Origin: a virus
Length of the DNA stretch: 47,175 bases
IMG/VR virus record: IMGVR_UViG_3300025122_005921
Location: 1 to 47,175 of that record
Reading direction: 5' to 3' (one strand)
Of this stretch, positions 7,856 through 15,808 are shown one piece after another; within the stretch, counting starts at the first letter, position 1, and every line of letters starts with the position of its first letter. The notes under the pieces were generated by a model, which worked only from the letters and a program-made list of their open reading frames with translations, was not told the DNA's origin and did no database searches. Made by a program: the position numbers and the translations under genes.

Positions 7856-9310
7856 ATGAGAATACTAGGAATAAATTGTTTAAATCATGATTCAGCAATA
7901 TCTGTCATAGAAAATGAAGAGATTGTGTTTGCATCTCATTCTGAACGGTATAGCAGAATTAAAAATGACAAGTATTTAAATGACGACATTATTGAAGATG
8001 CACTAAGCTATGGAATTCCAGATAGGGTTATTTATTATGAGAGACCGTATTTAAAAAAGCTTAGACAGGCATATGCAGGACAATGGTCTCGAGCTATCTC
8101 AGAAGATAATCTTCCATCCAAGTACCTGAGTCGATGGTTCAACGAAAAAGATATCTACTATGTAGATCACCATAAGAGTCACGCAGCAGCTGGGTATTAT
8201 ACATCAAGTTTTGATGAAGCTGTTGTCGTCGTCATTGATGCCATTGGAGAATGGGATGTTTGCAGTATCTGGCATGGAAAAGGCAATAAGCTTAAAAAGA
8301 TTAAAAGTATAAAATACCCACATTCTTTGGGAATTTTTTATTCTGCCATGACACAAAGAGTGGGATTAAAGCCATGCGAAGAAGAGTATATTTTAATGGG
8401 AATGTCGGCATGGGGAGAGCCAAAATACAAGAATAAAATATTAGAAGATTTTTTTCATTTAGATAAGATGTATAAGTTAAAGAAAAATCTTCACAAGGGT
8501 GTTGGAGATTATATTCCTGACGGAGAGGACTTTGATATAGCTGCAAGCACTCAGGCTGTAACTGAGCATATTCTAGATTGGGTATTTATGAATGCCAAAA
8601 AGATTCTCCCTGAGGTTGAAAATTTGGTGTATATGGGTGGGGTATCATTAAATTGTGTAGCTAATTCTGCAATACTTCCAAAATATTATTCCAATGTATG
8701 GATAATGCCAAATCCTGGAGATGCTGGATCTTCTCTAGGGTGCGCTACTGCCTATTATGGAAAGAAAATAAATTGGAAGACTCCCTTTTTAGGAAAAAAT
8801 ATATCTGGAAAATATCCTGTAAAAGATGCACTTGATCTCTTAGATAAAGGTGAGATATTTGGAATAGCCTCCGGGCGTGCAGAGTTTGGCCCTAGGGCAC
8901 TAGGAAATAGAAGCCTTCTAGCAGATCCTCGTGGAAATGAAATAAAGGATAGGGTCAATGAGATTAAAAAGAGACAAAAATTTAGACCATTTGCTCCTGC
9001 TGTGCTAGAGGAAAAGGCTCATGAAATATTTGAATTACCTGTTTCTAAAGTTCCCTACATGCAATTTATTGGGAAGTGTAAGTTTCCAGAAAAATATCCA
9101 GCAATTTGCCATGTAGATAATACAAGCAGAGTCCAGACAGTTTCTAAGAAAGATAATCCTGGGTTTTATAATCTAATAAAAGAGTTTTACAAGAAAACTG
9201 GATGTCCATTATTATTAAATACTAGTCTAAACATAAAGGGCCAGCCAATAGTCAATGATAAAAAATGTGCGAGAGAATTTGAAAAATTTTATAATGTCAC
9301 AGTATTATAG
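7856..9310 (+). CDS. Carbamoyltransferase, NodU/CmcH/TobZ family
   Basis: The N-terminal Kae1-like domain is recognised by MRILGINCLNHDSAISV and FASHSERYSRIKND; the middle has VYMGGVSLNCVANS and PNPGDAGSSLG. The C-terminal domain carries GRAEFGPRALGNRSLLADPR and the RPFAPAVL segment. Members use carbamoyl phosphate and ATP to carbamoylate a hydroxyl of a sugar, as NodU does on Nod factors. At 484 residues it is somewhat shorter than most relatives but has both domains. ATG 7856 fits the family start; the frame also opens at TTG 7847. With the sulfotransferase, methyltransferase and SGNH protein it forms a set of decorating enzymes. Confidence 0.88.
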   Translation: MRILGINCLNHDSAISVIENEEIVFASHSERYSRIKNDKYLNDDIIEDALSYGIPDRVIYYERPYLKKLRQAYAGQWSRAISEDNLPSKYLSRWFNEKDIYYVDHHKSHAAAGYYTSSFDEAVVVVIDAIGEWDVCSIWHGKGNKLKKIKSIKYPHSLGIFYSAMTQRVGLKPCEEEYILMGMSAWGEPKYKNKILEDFFHLDKMYKLKKNLHKGVGDYIPDGEDFDIAASTQAVTEHILDWVFMNAKKILPEVENLVYMGGVSLNCVANSAILPKYYSNVWIMPNPGDAGSSLGCATAYYGKKINWKTPFLGKNISGKYPVKDALDLLDKGEIFGIASGRAEFGPRALGNRSLLADPRGNEIKDRVNEIKKRQKFRPFAPAVLEEKAHEIFELPVSKVPYMQFIGKCKFPEKYPAICHVDNTSRVQTVSKKDNPGFYNLIKEFYKKTGCPLLLNTSLNIKGQPIVNDKKCAREFEKFYNVTVL

Positions 9311-9327
9311 AGATAGGGTTTGATTAG

Positions 9328-10326
9328 ATGAGAACTTTTGAACACTGGAGACGCTCACCGTATGGATATGAAGATCATATAATGTATATGAATAACTGGA
9401 ACCAGTTTGCAAATGACCCTAGGACAAAAGATATTGATTTTCATATTGGTTGCAAGCCTGACTTTACAACTATTGATAACAGCAAAATAAATATTCATAG
9501 CTTGGGAGAATGGCCTAATTCCTGGTTTAACGGAAAGGTAAGGGGACAAAACATTGCCAATAATAAAGAAATAGAGAAAAATTTTGACTATATTTTTTCT
9601 TATTGTAAGCAAACTGCAGCAGGAAGAGGCTCGCCCTATATGCATGTGCCATATGCCTATGATTTTAATCACATATTATCAGGGCTGTCTTTTAATAGCA
9701 TAGATCAAGTAGCCAAAGATATAGACGTATTCATGTGTGCAACTCTTCCTGGTGAAAAAACACTCGGTGAAAAGCATCCTGTGTGGGACTGGTACAAAAC
9801 TATGGAAAAGTTTAATAATATTTTTTGTAATAGCTGCTGGAATCACACAAAGTATTCATGGAAAGATAAGCAATCTTTTTCAGCTAGAAGCAAGATATCT
9901 ATTGTTTTTTGTGATTTCATAGGCTCAACACCTAAGTGTAGGGAATTTGCCAGAACTAACTATCCATGGATAAAATTTAAAGAAGGAGAAGGAATAACTA
10001 AGCCAGTTACTCCACAACCTAAGCACCGTATTTTCGATGCAGCATTTTCTAAGTCTATAATCTTGTGTCATAAAAGTCCATTCGTAGGAGAAGATTCTCC
10101 ATATAACCCACCAATAGAGGATTATCTTGATCCGTCGACTGATTTTATATATTTTGATAACGATAAAGATCTAGAAATCAAGATTCGTGAAATATTGAAT
10201 AACTATGATGACGAAAAATATAAAAAAATGACTCAAAGTGCATTTGATAAATATAAGAATAGCTTTGATATAGAGAAAATATATGAAAAATATATAGTTC
10301 CGATCGCTGAAAAAGGAAAACAGTAA
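9328..10326 (+). CDS. Glycosyltransferase, Glyco_trans_1_2-like
   Basis: This 332-residue protein has an N-terminal region duplicated at 5916 (FANDPRTKDIDFHIG, GEWPNSWFNGK). Its C-terminal half has the look of a GT-B donor domain: RIFDAAFSKSIILCHKSPF, then FIYFDNDKDLEIKIREIL and a final helix, as in Glyco_trans_1_2 proteins. There is no membrane segment. The start follows the carbamoyltransferase by 17 bases with a TAGGG element. Its stop overlaps the next ATG (TAATG). The donor is unknown. The complete copy here contrasts with the broken copy at 5916. Confidence 0.65.
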   Translation: MRTFEHWRRSPYGYEDHIMYMNNWNQFANDPRTKDIDFHIGCKPDFTTIDNSKINIHSLGEWPNSWFNGKVRGQNIANNKEIEKNFDYIFSYCKQTAAGRGSPYMHVPYAYDFNHILSGLSFNSIDQVAKDIDVFMCATLPGEKTLGEKHPVWDWYKTMEKFNNIFCNSCWNHTKYSWKDKQSFSARSKISIVFCDFIGSTPKCREFARTNYPWIKFKEGEGITKPVTPQPKHRIFDAAFSKSIILCHKSPFVGEDSPYNPPIEDYLDPSTDFIYFDNDKDLEIKIREILNNYDDEKYKKMTQSAFDKYKNSFDIEKIYEKYIVPIAEKGKQ

Positions 10327-10718
10327 TGTCTGAAAGAAAATATCTACCAACTCTATCAGAGCTTATAGATAGACTTTCGATTATACAGCTAAAGGAAGTA
10401 TTTATTTCTGATCATAAAGAAGAATATGCGCAAGAAATAGATGATATATGTCATGATATTGATATTCTATTACCTGAATCTGGTGATTTAATAAGGGCAA
10501 TAATTGTGTTATCACAAATGAACTTACATATCTGGCATAACGAATCAAACTATCGCAAGGGCATTAAAGACGGAAATAATTTAGAGTTAACTCATGGTCT
10601 TAATGGGATCAGAAATACTGCAAAAAATAAAATACAAGAAAAAGTAGGCGGAAGAAAAGATTATAAAATTGATTGTCTAGCAGTAGAATTTAAAGATTGG
10701 GAAATAAGCTGGAACTAG
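10326..10718 (+). CDS. Conserved small protein of glycan loci, function unknown
   Basis: This 130-residue, mostly helical protein has LSELIDRLSIIQLK near the start, NLHIWHNESNYRKG in the middle and GLNGIRNTAKNKI after it. These resemble patterns of uncharacterised DUF4254/DUF6165-type proteins that sit in bacterial and phage polysaccharide clusters, though I cannot assign one family firmly. It has no membrane segment or catalytic signature that I can name. It is coupled to the glycosyltransferase by a TAATG overlap, so the two products may form a complex. It ends 12 bases before panB. Confidence 0.5.
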   Translation: MSERKYLPTLSELIDRLSIIQLKEVFISDHKEEYAQEIDDICHDIDILLPESGDLIRAIIVLSQMNLHIWHNESNYRKGIKDGNNLELTHGLNGIRNTAKNKIQEKVGGRKDYKIDCLAVEFKDWEISWN

Positions 10719-10730
10719 TAAGGAGTATTT

Positions 10731-11687
10731 ATGGCGGCTGATGATAGAAATAAGGTAACAGTCTTAAAGCTTAGAAGGCAAAAGAAGCAAGGAAGTAAAA
10801 CAGTGTTAGTCACTGCTTACGACTACCCACAGGCAAGAATTTCTGATGGGGCTGGAGTAGATTGTATTCTAGTTGGAGATTCACTTGGAATGACAACTTT
10901 AGGATATAAAACAACCATTCCAGTAACTATGGATGACATGATAAGACATTCTGAGGCTGTCGCAAGAGGAGCAAAGAAAGCATTTCTTATAGGAGACATG
11001 CCATATATGTCTTATCAGGTATCTAATGAAGAGGCTGTATACAATGCTGGACGATTTGTTAGGGCAGGTATGGACTGTGTCAAGGTTGAAGGTGCAATGA
11101 TCGAAAGAATCAAGGCCATAGCCGATTCAGGTATAATGGTCATGAGTCATTTAGGGTTGACACCCCACACAAGAGCAAAACTAGGTGGGTATAGAGTTCA
11201 AGGAAAAACAGCAAAGCAAGCTGAGCTTATTCTTGAGCAAGCACTTTCCCTTCAGGAGGCGGGCTGTTCATTTTTACTATTAGAGGGAATGCCTAGAGAG
11301 TCAGCAGAGATAATTGCTTCAAAGCTTCAAATTCCAGTATACGGAATCGGAGCCGGGGACAAGGTAGACGGTCAGTTAGTTATTTTTCATGATTTGATGG
11401 GTCTGTTTTGGGAATTTAAATCTAAGTTTGTAAAGAGATATTGTGAGGCAGGTCAAATAATGCAAAGTGCTCTAATTGATTATGTTAATGAGGTTCGCAC
11501 TGGTGAATTTCCCTCTGAAGAAAACTTTTATGCCATTAAGGAAGAAGAGCTAGAAAAATTATTGGGAGGAGGAAATTGGAAAACTGAAAGGATAGTGTAT
11601 GAGACAGATCAGGGATTTCCTACCAACCACTGTGCTACTCCCAACACTGTAACGGAAGTTAAAAACAAAAAAAAAAATAAAGAATAA
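10731..11687 (+). CDS. panB: 3-methyl-2-oxobutanoate hydroxymethyltransferase (PanB)
   Basis: PanB adds a hydroxymethyl group from 5,10-methylene-tetrahydrofolate to alpha-ketoisovalerate, giving ketopantoate for coenzyme A. The match is strong: VTAYDYPQARISD, CILVGDSLGM, PVTMDDMIRHSEAVARG, GDMPYMSYQ and LGGYRVQGKT. The metal and catalytic residues appear conserved at Asp50, Asp89, Lys118, Glu120 and Glu185, matching the spacing of the E. coli enzyme. A good AAGGAG precedes the ATG. At 318 residues it is about 40-50 longer than usual, with a C-terminal extension ending in a lysine- and asparagine-rich tail. It lies in a sugar operon just before an acetolactate-synthase-like gene, with no other pantothenate gene, so an altered substrate is possible. 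Confidence 0.93.
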   Translation: MAADDRNKVTVLKLRRQKKQGSKTVLVTAYDYPQARISDGAGVDCILVGDSLGMTTLGYKTTIPVTMDDMIRHSEAVARGAKKAFLIGDMPYMSYQVSNEEAVYNAGRFVRAGMDCVKVEGAMIERIKAIADSGIMVMSHLGLTPHTRAKLGGYRVQGKTAKQAELILEQALSLQEAGCSFLLLEGMPRESAEIIASKLQIPVYGIGAGDKVDGQLVIFHDLMGLFWEFKSKFVKRYCEAGQIMQSALIDYVNEVRTGEFPSEENFYAIKEEELEKLLGGGNWKTERIVYETDQGFPTNHCATPNTVTEVKNKKKNKE

Positions 11688-11726
11688 CAATCTAACAGAT
11701 TATCAGATCTACTGTTTAGAAAATCC

Positions 11727-11731
11727 AGGAG
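11727..11731 (+). promoter_or_regulatory. Shine-Dalgarno deciding an ATT start
   Basis: AGGAG lies 6 bases upstream of the ATT codon at 11738, which is the only position in this frame with a well-spaced ribosome site. No ATG, GTG or TTG exists in the frame between the upstream stop (TAG at 11717) and the start of the conserved TPP domain. This supports ATT as the real initiation codon. Confidence 0.6.
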
Positions 11732-11737
11732 AATCTC

Positions 11738-13597
11738 ATTAAAAATAGCCAAAAAATAAAAGTAGCTGATTATCTCATAAATAGATTATCTGAGTATGGT
11801 GTTAAAGAAGTTTTTCAAGTATACGGAGCTGCCACTGGCCATCTTGTAGATGGATTTGTTAGAGCAGAAGGTATAAAATATATTGCACCATTTCATGAAC
11901 AAGCTTGTGGATTTGCAGCTGAGGGATATGCAAAGGTAACTGGAAATTTTGGTGTAGCTATGTCGACAAGTGGTCCGGGCGGTCAAAATTTAGTAACTCC
12001 AGCAGGAAATTGTTATTTTGATTCAGTTCCATGTCTCTTTATAACAGGCCAGGTAAAGCAGCAGTTTATGAGGCCAGATGAGTCAATAAGACAGATAGGC
12101 TTTCAAGAATCTGATATGGTTGGATTGATGTCCTCTGTAACAAAATATTCAGTAATGGTTTCAAAGCCAGAAGATATAAAGTATGAGCTTGAAAAAGCTA
12201 TTCATATAATGAAGTCAGGTCGTCCCGGTCCTGTTCATTTAGACATCCCAATAGATGTTGCAAAGGAAATGATAGACCCTGACGAGATATTTGGATTTGA
12301 TACAGAGTTAGAAAGTGTATTTGATATATCAAAAATAGATGATAAAATAGAGTCATATATTAAAGATCTAATGTCTTCAAAAAGACCCACGCTGCTAGTA
12401 GGTGGCGGGGTTCGTTTGTCAGGAGCAGAAAAAGAAATACTAGAGCTAGGAAGAATTTTAAAAATACCAGTATTTCCCACATGGAATGCGCTGGATATAA
12501 TTTGTTCAGACTATGAATTTTATGCAGGAAGAATAGGAACATATGGGGGAGCTGGGAGAAACTTTGGAATTCAAAATTCAGACTTGCTTTTATCAATTGG
12601 TAGTAGAATATCAGGTAGAATCACCGGCGGAAATATACACAGTTTTGCCAGAGAGGCGAAAAAATATATAGTAGATGTTGATAAGCCTGGGCTACAAAAA
12701 AAATTACAGCAAGTTCCATTTGACGAATGTATTTTATCTGATGCAAAGCTTTTTATAGAAAGATTAATTTATAAAATAAAAAATATTCCAGACTTTTCTC
12801 AATGGATGGCAGAATGCACGGAGTGGAGAGATAAGTACGATCCTGTAACTCAAGAAATGTTTGATAGTTCAGAGTATGTACATCCTTATGCGTTTACGAG
12901 AATCCTATCTGAAGAAATGAGTAGTAATGATATATTAGTGGGGGATTGTGGTGGAAATATAGTTGTTATAAACCACTCGTTTAAGACAAAGACTGGTCAA
13001 AGATACTTTACCAATAATGGAAATTCTCCAATGGGATTTTCTTTTGCTGCATCTATAGGTGCGTGGTTTGCTTCTGATAAGGAGAGACAGAACGTTGTGT
13101 GTATAATTGGTGATGGAGGAATGAATATGAATATTCAAGAACTTCAAACATTGGTAAATTATAATGTATGTGTTAAAGTTATAATTTTAAATAATCACAT
13201 ATATGGTATAACTAAAGCATTCCAGGAGACTAATTTTGAAGGAAGAATGGAAGCGTGTGGACCTATAGGATATAATCCTCCTGATTTTATTAAAATTGCA
13301 CAAGCGTACGGATTAGCAACTATGACAATTGAAGGAACAGATTATGAACAAATTAGAAATCAAATAAAAGATATAATAGCTCATGATGGTCCAATTATAA
13401 TTGATGTAAATTGTCATGAACATCATACATATGAGCCTAAATTAATAGGATGGGAAACTCCAATAGAAGATATGTATCCATATTTGGACAGGGAAGAATT
13501 TTTGAAAAATATGCATATTAAGCCTTTAGATATATCTTTAAACCCTGATAAGCTTGTATACCCTACCAAGGTTGATGATAATGGTTCAATGGAGTAA
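11738..13597 (+). CDS. TPP-dependent acetolactate-synthase-like enzyme, ATT start
   Basis: The protein has the three-domain layout of acetohydroxyacid synthases. The N-terminal domain has the catalytic glutamate in HEQACGFAAEGYAK (Glu54) and STSGPGGQN. The C-terminal TPP-binding motif begins GDGGMNMNIQELQ at residue 458 and ends IILNN. Starting at ATG 11960 would remove the first ~74 residues including that glutamate, so the true start is upstream, at ATT 11738, giving 619 residues. Known relatives join pyruvate-derived two-carbon units to keto acids. In sugar clusters, YerE-type members attach them to 4-keto sugars to make branched sugars such as yersiniose. Neighbouring ColD-like and dehydratase genes fit such a role. 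A plain acetolactate role next to panB is the alternative. Confidence 0.85.
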   Translation: MKNSQKIKVADYLINRLSEYGVKEVFQVYGAATGHLVDGFVRAEGIKYIAPFHEQACGFAAEGYAKVTGNFGVAMSTSGPGGQNLVTPAGNCYFDSVPCLFITGQVKQQFMRPDESIRQIGFQESDMVGLMSSVTKYSVMVSKPEDIKYELEKAIHIMKSGRPGPVHLDIPIDVAKEMIDPDEIFGFDTELESVFDISKIDDKIESYIKDLMSSKRPTLLVGGGVRLSGAEKEILELGRILKIPVFPTWNALDIICSDYEFYAGRIGTYGGAGRNFGIQNSDLLLSIGSRISGRITGGNIHSFAREAKKYIVDVDKPGLQKKLQQVPFDECILSDAKLFIERLIYKIKNIPDFSQWMAECTEWRDKYDPVTQEMFDSSEYVHPYAFTRILSEEMSSNDILVGDCGGNIVVINHSFKTKTGQRYFTNNGNSPMGFSFAASIGAWFASDKERQNVVCIIGDGGMNMNIQELQTLVNYNVCVKVIILNNHIYGITKAFQETNFEGRMEACGPIGYNPPDFIKIAQAYGLATMTIEGTDYEQIRNQIKDIIAHDGPIIIDVNCHEHHTYEPKLIGWETPIEDMYPYLDREEFLKNMHIKPLDISLNPDKLVYPTKVDDNGSME

Positions 13598-13602
13598 TTA
13601 AA

Positions 13603-14040
13603 GTGATAAAGTCTTTTGAAAGATATTTTGTTAACACGTCTGATCAACGAACAGGAGAGAATAATGGTAAGCTTTATTCTTTATGGAAGCATTATGAAAA
13701 AGATAGAAGCCTGCCGCCTATGGAGCTGTATATAACAACATTTAATCCAGGGGTTTTAAAAGGTCCTCACTTACATAAAACAAGATGGGATTATTTTACA
13801 TGTATCAAAGGTAAGGTCGCTATTATTGTAAAAGACTCTGATAATAAATATTATGAATTTATATCATCAGAAGATAATCCTATAACTGTAGAAGTACCCG
13901 CAAATATACCCTCTGCGACTATTAATCTTACAAATGAAATTGCAATGGTGACAAATCTGTGTAATCCTGCGTGGCATCCTGACAATGAAGATAATTACAA
14001 TATTGAATTTATTGATTATAATTTTGAAAAATGGAAATAA
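13603..14040 (+). CDS. RmlC-like sugar cupin
   Basis: This 145-residue single cupin has the family core GPHLHKTRWDYFTCIKGKVAIIVKD and later VEVPANIPSATINL and NPAWHPDNEDN. It resembles dTDP-4-keto-sugar epimerases and the related ketoisomerases, which reposition or epimerise carbons next to a keto group. It may be the 3,5-epimerase of the dTDP-rhamnose route, whose other three enzymes are at 25.5-28.0 kb. Alternatively it acts on the product made by its immediate neighbours. Translation starts at GTG 13603 with GGAG at 13591-13594, inside the end of the upstream gene. It overlaps the radical SAM gene by 10 bases. Confidence 0.65.
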   Translation: MIKSFERYFVNTSDQRTGENNGKLYSLWKHYEKDRSLPPMELYITTFNPGVLKGPHLHKTRWDYFTCIKGKVAIIVKDSDNKYYEFISSEDNPITVEVPANIPSATINLTNEIAMVTNLCNPAWHPDNEDNYNIEFIDYNFEKWK

Positions 14041-15482
14041 TCAATAAGGTGGATGTACTTTTAATAAATGTATCAGAAGATGCAGAAAAAAATCATAGAA
14101 CTAGAGTGGGTCATGGATCACATAAAGGATTTGTTGAATCACAGCTAGCAGCCGGACTTGCAATGGCGCAATCTCCGCACATTGGATTAGCATATTTGCT
14201 TGCAATTACTCATAAAAATGAAATGGATGGTCATATTATTGATATGGCCGCAGATGACTATGCTGTTGAAGATATTTTAGATTATGTTGATAAGCATATG
14301 CCAAAAATAATAGGAATGACAGCTTTCACCATTCAAGTTAAAAGTGCTGGGTATATTGCATCTAAAATTAAAGAAAGACATCCTGATATCATAATTGTTT
14401 TAGGTGGCGCTCATGCAACAGCTATGCCAGTTGAAGCATTAGAAGAATTCTCAGCATTTGATTGTACAGTTCCCGGTGAGGGTGACGTTCCTTGGTATAA
14501 TATTTTAAATAACATGCACACACTCTCTAGTATTCCTGGAGTTGTAACACGAGAAAATTATGATAAACAATATGTAAATAAAACAGTTCATTCAACACCT
14601 ATTAAGCAAATAGTTAGAATAGAGGATTTGAATGAAATACCTTTTCCAAGATGGGAAGGATTTAATCTATCTCGATATGCCGGTGATTGCCCTCATGGGA
14701 CAAAGCTAGAGCTACCAATGTCTACAAGCAGAGGTTGTCCTTACAAGTGTAATTTTTGCTCTAGAATGTTTGGTAGAAAAAGAAAATCTAGATCAATTGA
14801 TTCAATAATTGAAGAAATGCATAGAAATGTTGATGTATTTGGTGCAGAGGCTATAGCTTTTTTAGATGAAACATTTGTTGCAAGTAAAAATTTTAGTAGA
14901 GAATTATTTCAAAGAATGATTGATGAGGGACTGAATAAAAAAGTAAAGTGGTCATGTGAGACAACTGTTCATCTAGATGATCCTGAATTTTATGCACTTA
15001 TGAAAAGAGCTGGTTGCTACTATGTATTTTACGGATTTGAAAGTGGCAATGCAGAAATGCTAAAAAGAATTGGAAAGGGTGTACATCATAAATCTCAGAT
15101 AGTTAAAGCTACGAAAGCAGCACATTCTGCCGGCATAGTAGCTGTAGGAAGTTTTATTTTAGGATTACCAGGTGAAACAGAGGCGACTGTTATGGAATCT
15201 ATTGAAGTTGCAAAAACACTATATGATCACGTGTATTCAATAACTTTTCCAATTGCTGTTCCGTTTCCAGGAACTCTGGCTAGAACTTATGCAGAAACAG
15301 GTGAGTTTGGATTAAAAATATTGACAAATGATTGGGATTTTTATGGCAAACAATATCCAGGAGTAATGGATAGTGATGTTTTAAGCATAGACAGATTAAG
15401 AGAACTTCAAGCTCATGCCTATGAACAAATACCTAAAAAGAATCTAGATGAATTTTTACATCTTAAATCACAGCAAGCTTGA
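14031..15482 (+). CDS. B12-binding radical SAM protein
   Basis: The N-terminal half reads as a cobalamin-binding domain (VDVLLINVSED, then IIIVLGGAHATAMPVEAL and VPGEGD). The radical SAM domain has SRGCPYKCNFC with Cys236, Cys240 and Cys243. At 483 residues it belongs with class B cobalamin-dependent enzymes, often C-methylases or ring-modifying enzymes. It differs clearly from the minus-strand enzyme at 3562, so the two probably act on different substrates. A ferredoxin gene begins 10 bases downstream and could reduce its cluster. Its place between a cupin and a ColD-like enzyme points to a nucleotide-sugar substrate, such as a C-methylation, but this is inference. Confidence 0.87.
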   Translation: MEIINKVDVLLINVSEDAEKNHRTRVGHGSHKGFVESQLAAGLAMAQSPHIGLAYLLAITHKNEMDGHIIDMAADDYAVEDILDYVDKHMPKIIGMTAFTIQVKSAGYIASKIKERHPDIIIVLGGAHATAMPVEALEEFSAFDCTVPGEGDVPWYNILNNMHTLSSIPGVVTRENYDKQYVNKTVHSTPIKQIVRIEDLNEIPFPRWEGFNLSRYAGDCPHGTKLELPMSTSRGCPYKCNFCSRMFGRKRKSRSIDSIIEEMHRNVDVFGAEAIAFLDETFVASKNFSRELFQRMIDEGLNKKVKWSCETTVHLDDPEFYALMKRAGCYYVFYGFESGNAEMLKRIGKGVHHKSQIVKATKAAHSAGIVAVGSFILGLPGETEATVMESIEVAKTLYDHVYSITFPIAVPFPGTLARTYAETGEFGLKILTNDWDFYGKQYPGVMDSDVLSIDRLRELQAHAYEQIPKKNLDEFLHLKSQQA

Positions 15483-15492
15483 GAATGTTTAG

Positions 15493-15753
15493 GTGTCTGA
15501 TAAAAATGATAAATGGGAAGATAATGTCGGTGGATTATCTATCATAGCAGGAAAGAAAGTATCATTTTATGTAGACAGAGAATGTATACTTTGTTCAATC
15601 TGTTCAGAAGCTGCTCCAAATAATTTCAAAATAAGTGATGATGAAGATCACGATATCTGTTATAAGCAGCCTGATAGTGAAGAAGAGCTAGAGGAGTGCT
15701 ATGAGGCGCTGGAAAATTGTCCAGTTGATACTATAGGTGATGATGATATATAA
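15493..15753 (+). CDS. Small [4Fe-4S] ferredoxin
   Basis: This 86-residue acidic protein carries ECILCSICSEAAP with Cys31, Cys34 and Cys37, and Cys76 in ENCPVDTIG. This is the ligand set of a single [4Fe-4S] cluster ferredoxin. Two further cysteines (56 and 69) could form a disulfide, as in some monocluster ferredoxins. The start is GTG 15493 with a weak ribosome site. It lies directly after a radical SAM gene and before the ColD-like gene, so it is probably the electron donor for the radical SAM enzyme, or less likely for a deoxygenation by its neighbour. No ferredoxin reductase is in the window. Confidence 0.85.
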   Translation: MSDKNDKWEDNVGGLSIIAGKKVSFYVDRECILCSICSEAAPNNFKISDDEDHDICYKQPDSEEELEECYEALENCPVDTIGDDDI

Positions 15754-15756
15754 ATT

Positions 15757-15765
15757 TGGTATAAA
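15757..15765 (+). promoter_or_regulatory. Possible extended -10 promoter upstream of the ColD-like gene
   Basis: TGGTATAAA fits an extended -10 element (TGn followed by TATAAA). It lies just after the ferredoxin stop, with a start of transcription expected about 35 bases before the next ATG. The -35 region is poor. A second TATAAT is present at 15782-15787. The next gene has a good AAAAGGG ribosome site at 15795-15801. It resembles the stronger element at 28866-28874. Confidence 0.35.
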
Positions 15766-15808
15766 ATTATTTTTTTATGAATATAATTGAATTCAAAAGG
15801 GTATATCA

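Noticed and set aside
11960-11962. ATG 11960 as start of the TPP enzyme
   Set aside because: It would remove the catalytic glutamate and about 74 conserved residues; the upstream frame is open and clearly homologous to the family.
10731-13597. A complete valine or pantothenate pathway
   Set aside because: Only PanB and an acetolactate-synthase-like gene are present; no IlvC, IlvD, PanE, PanC or PanD-like gene is in the window, so a pathway is not supported.
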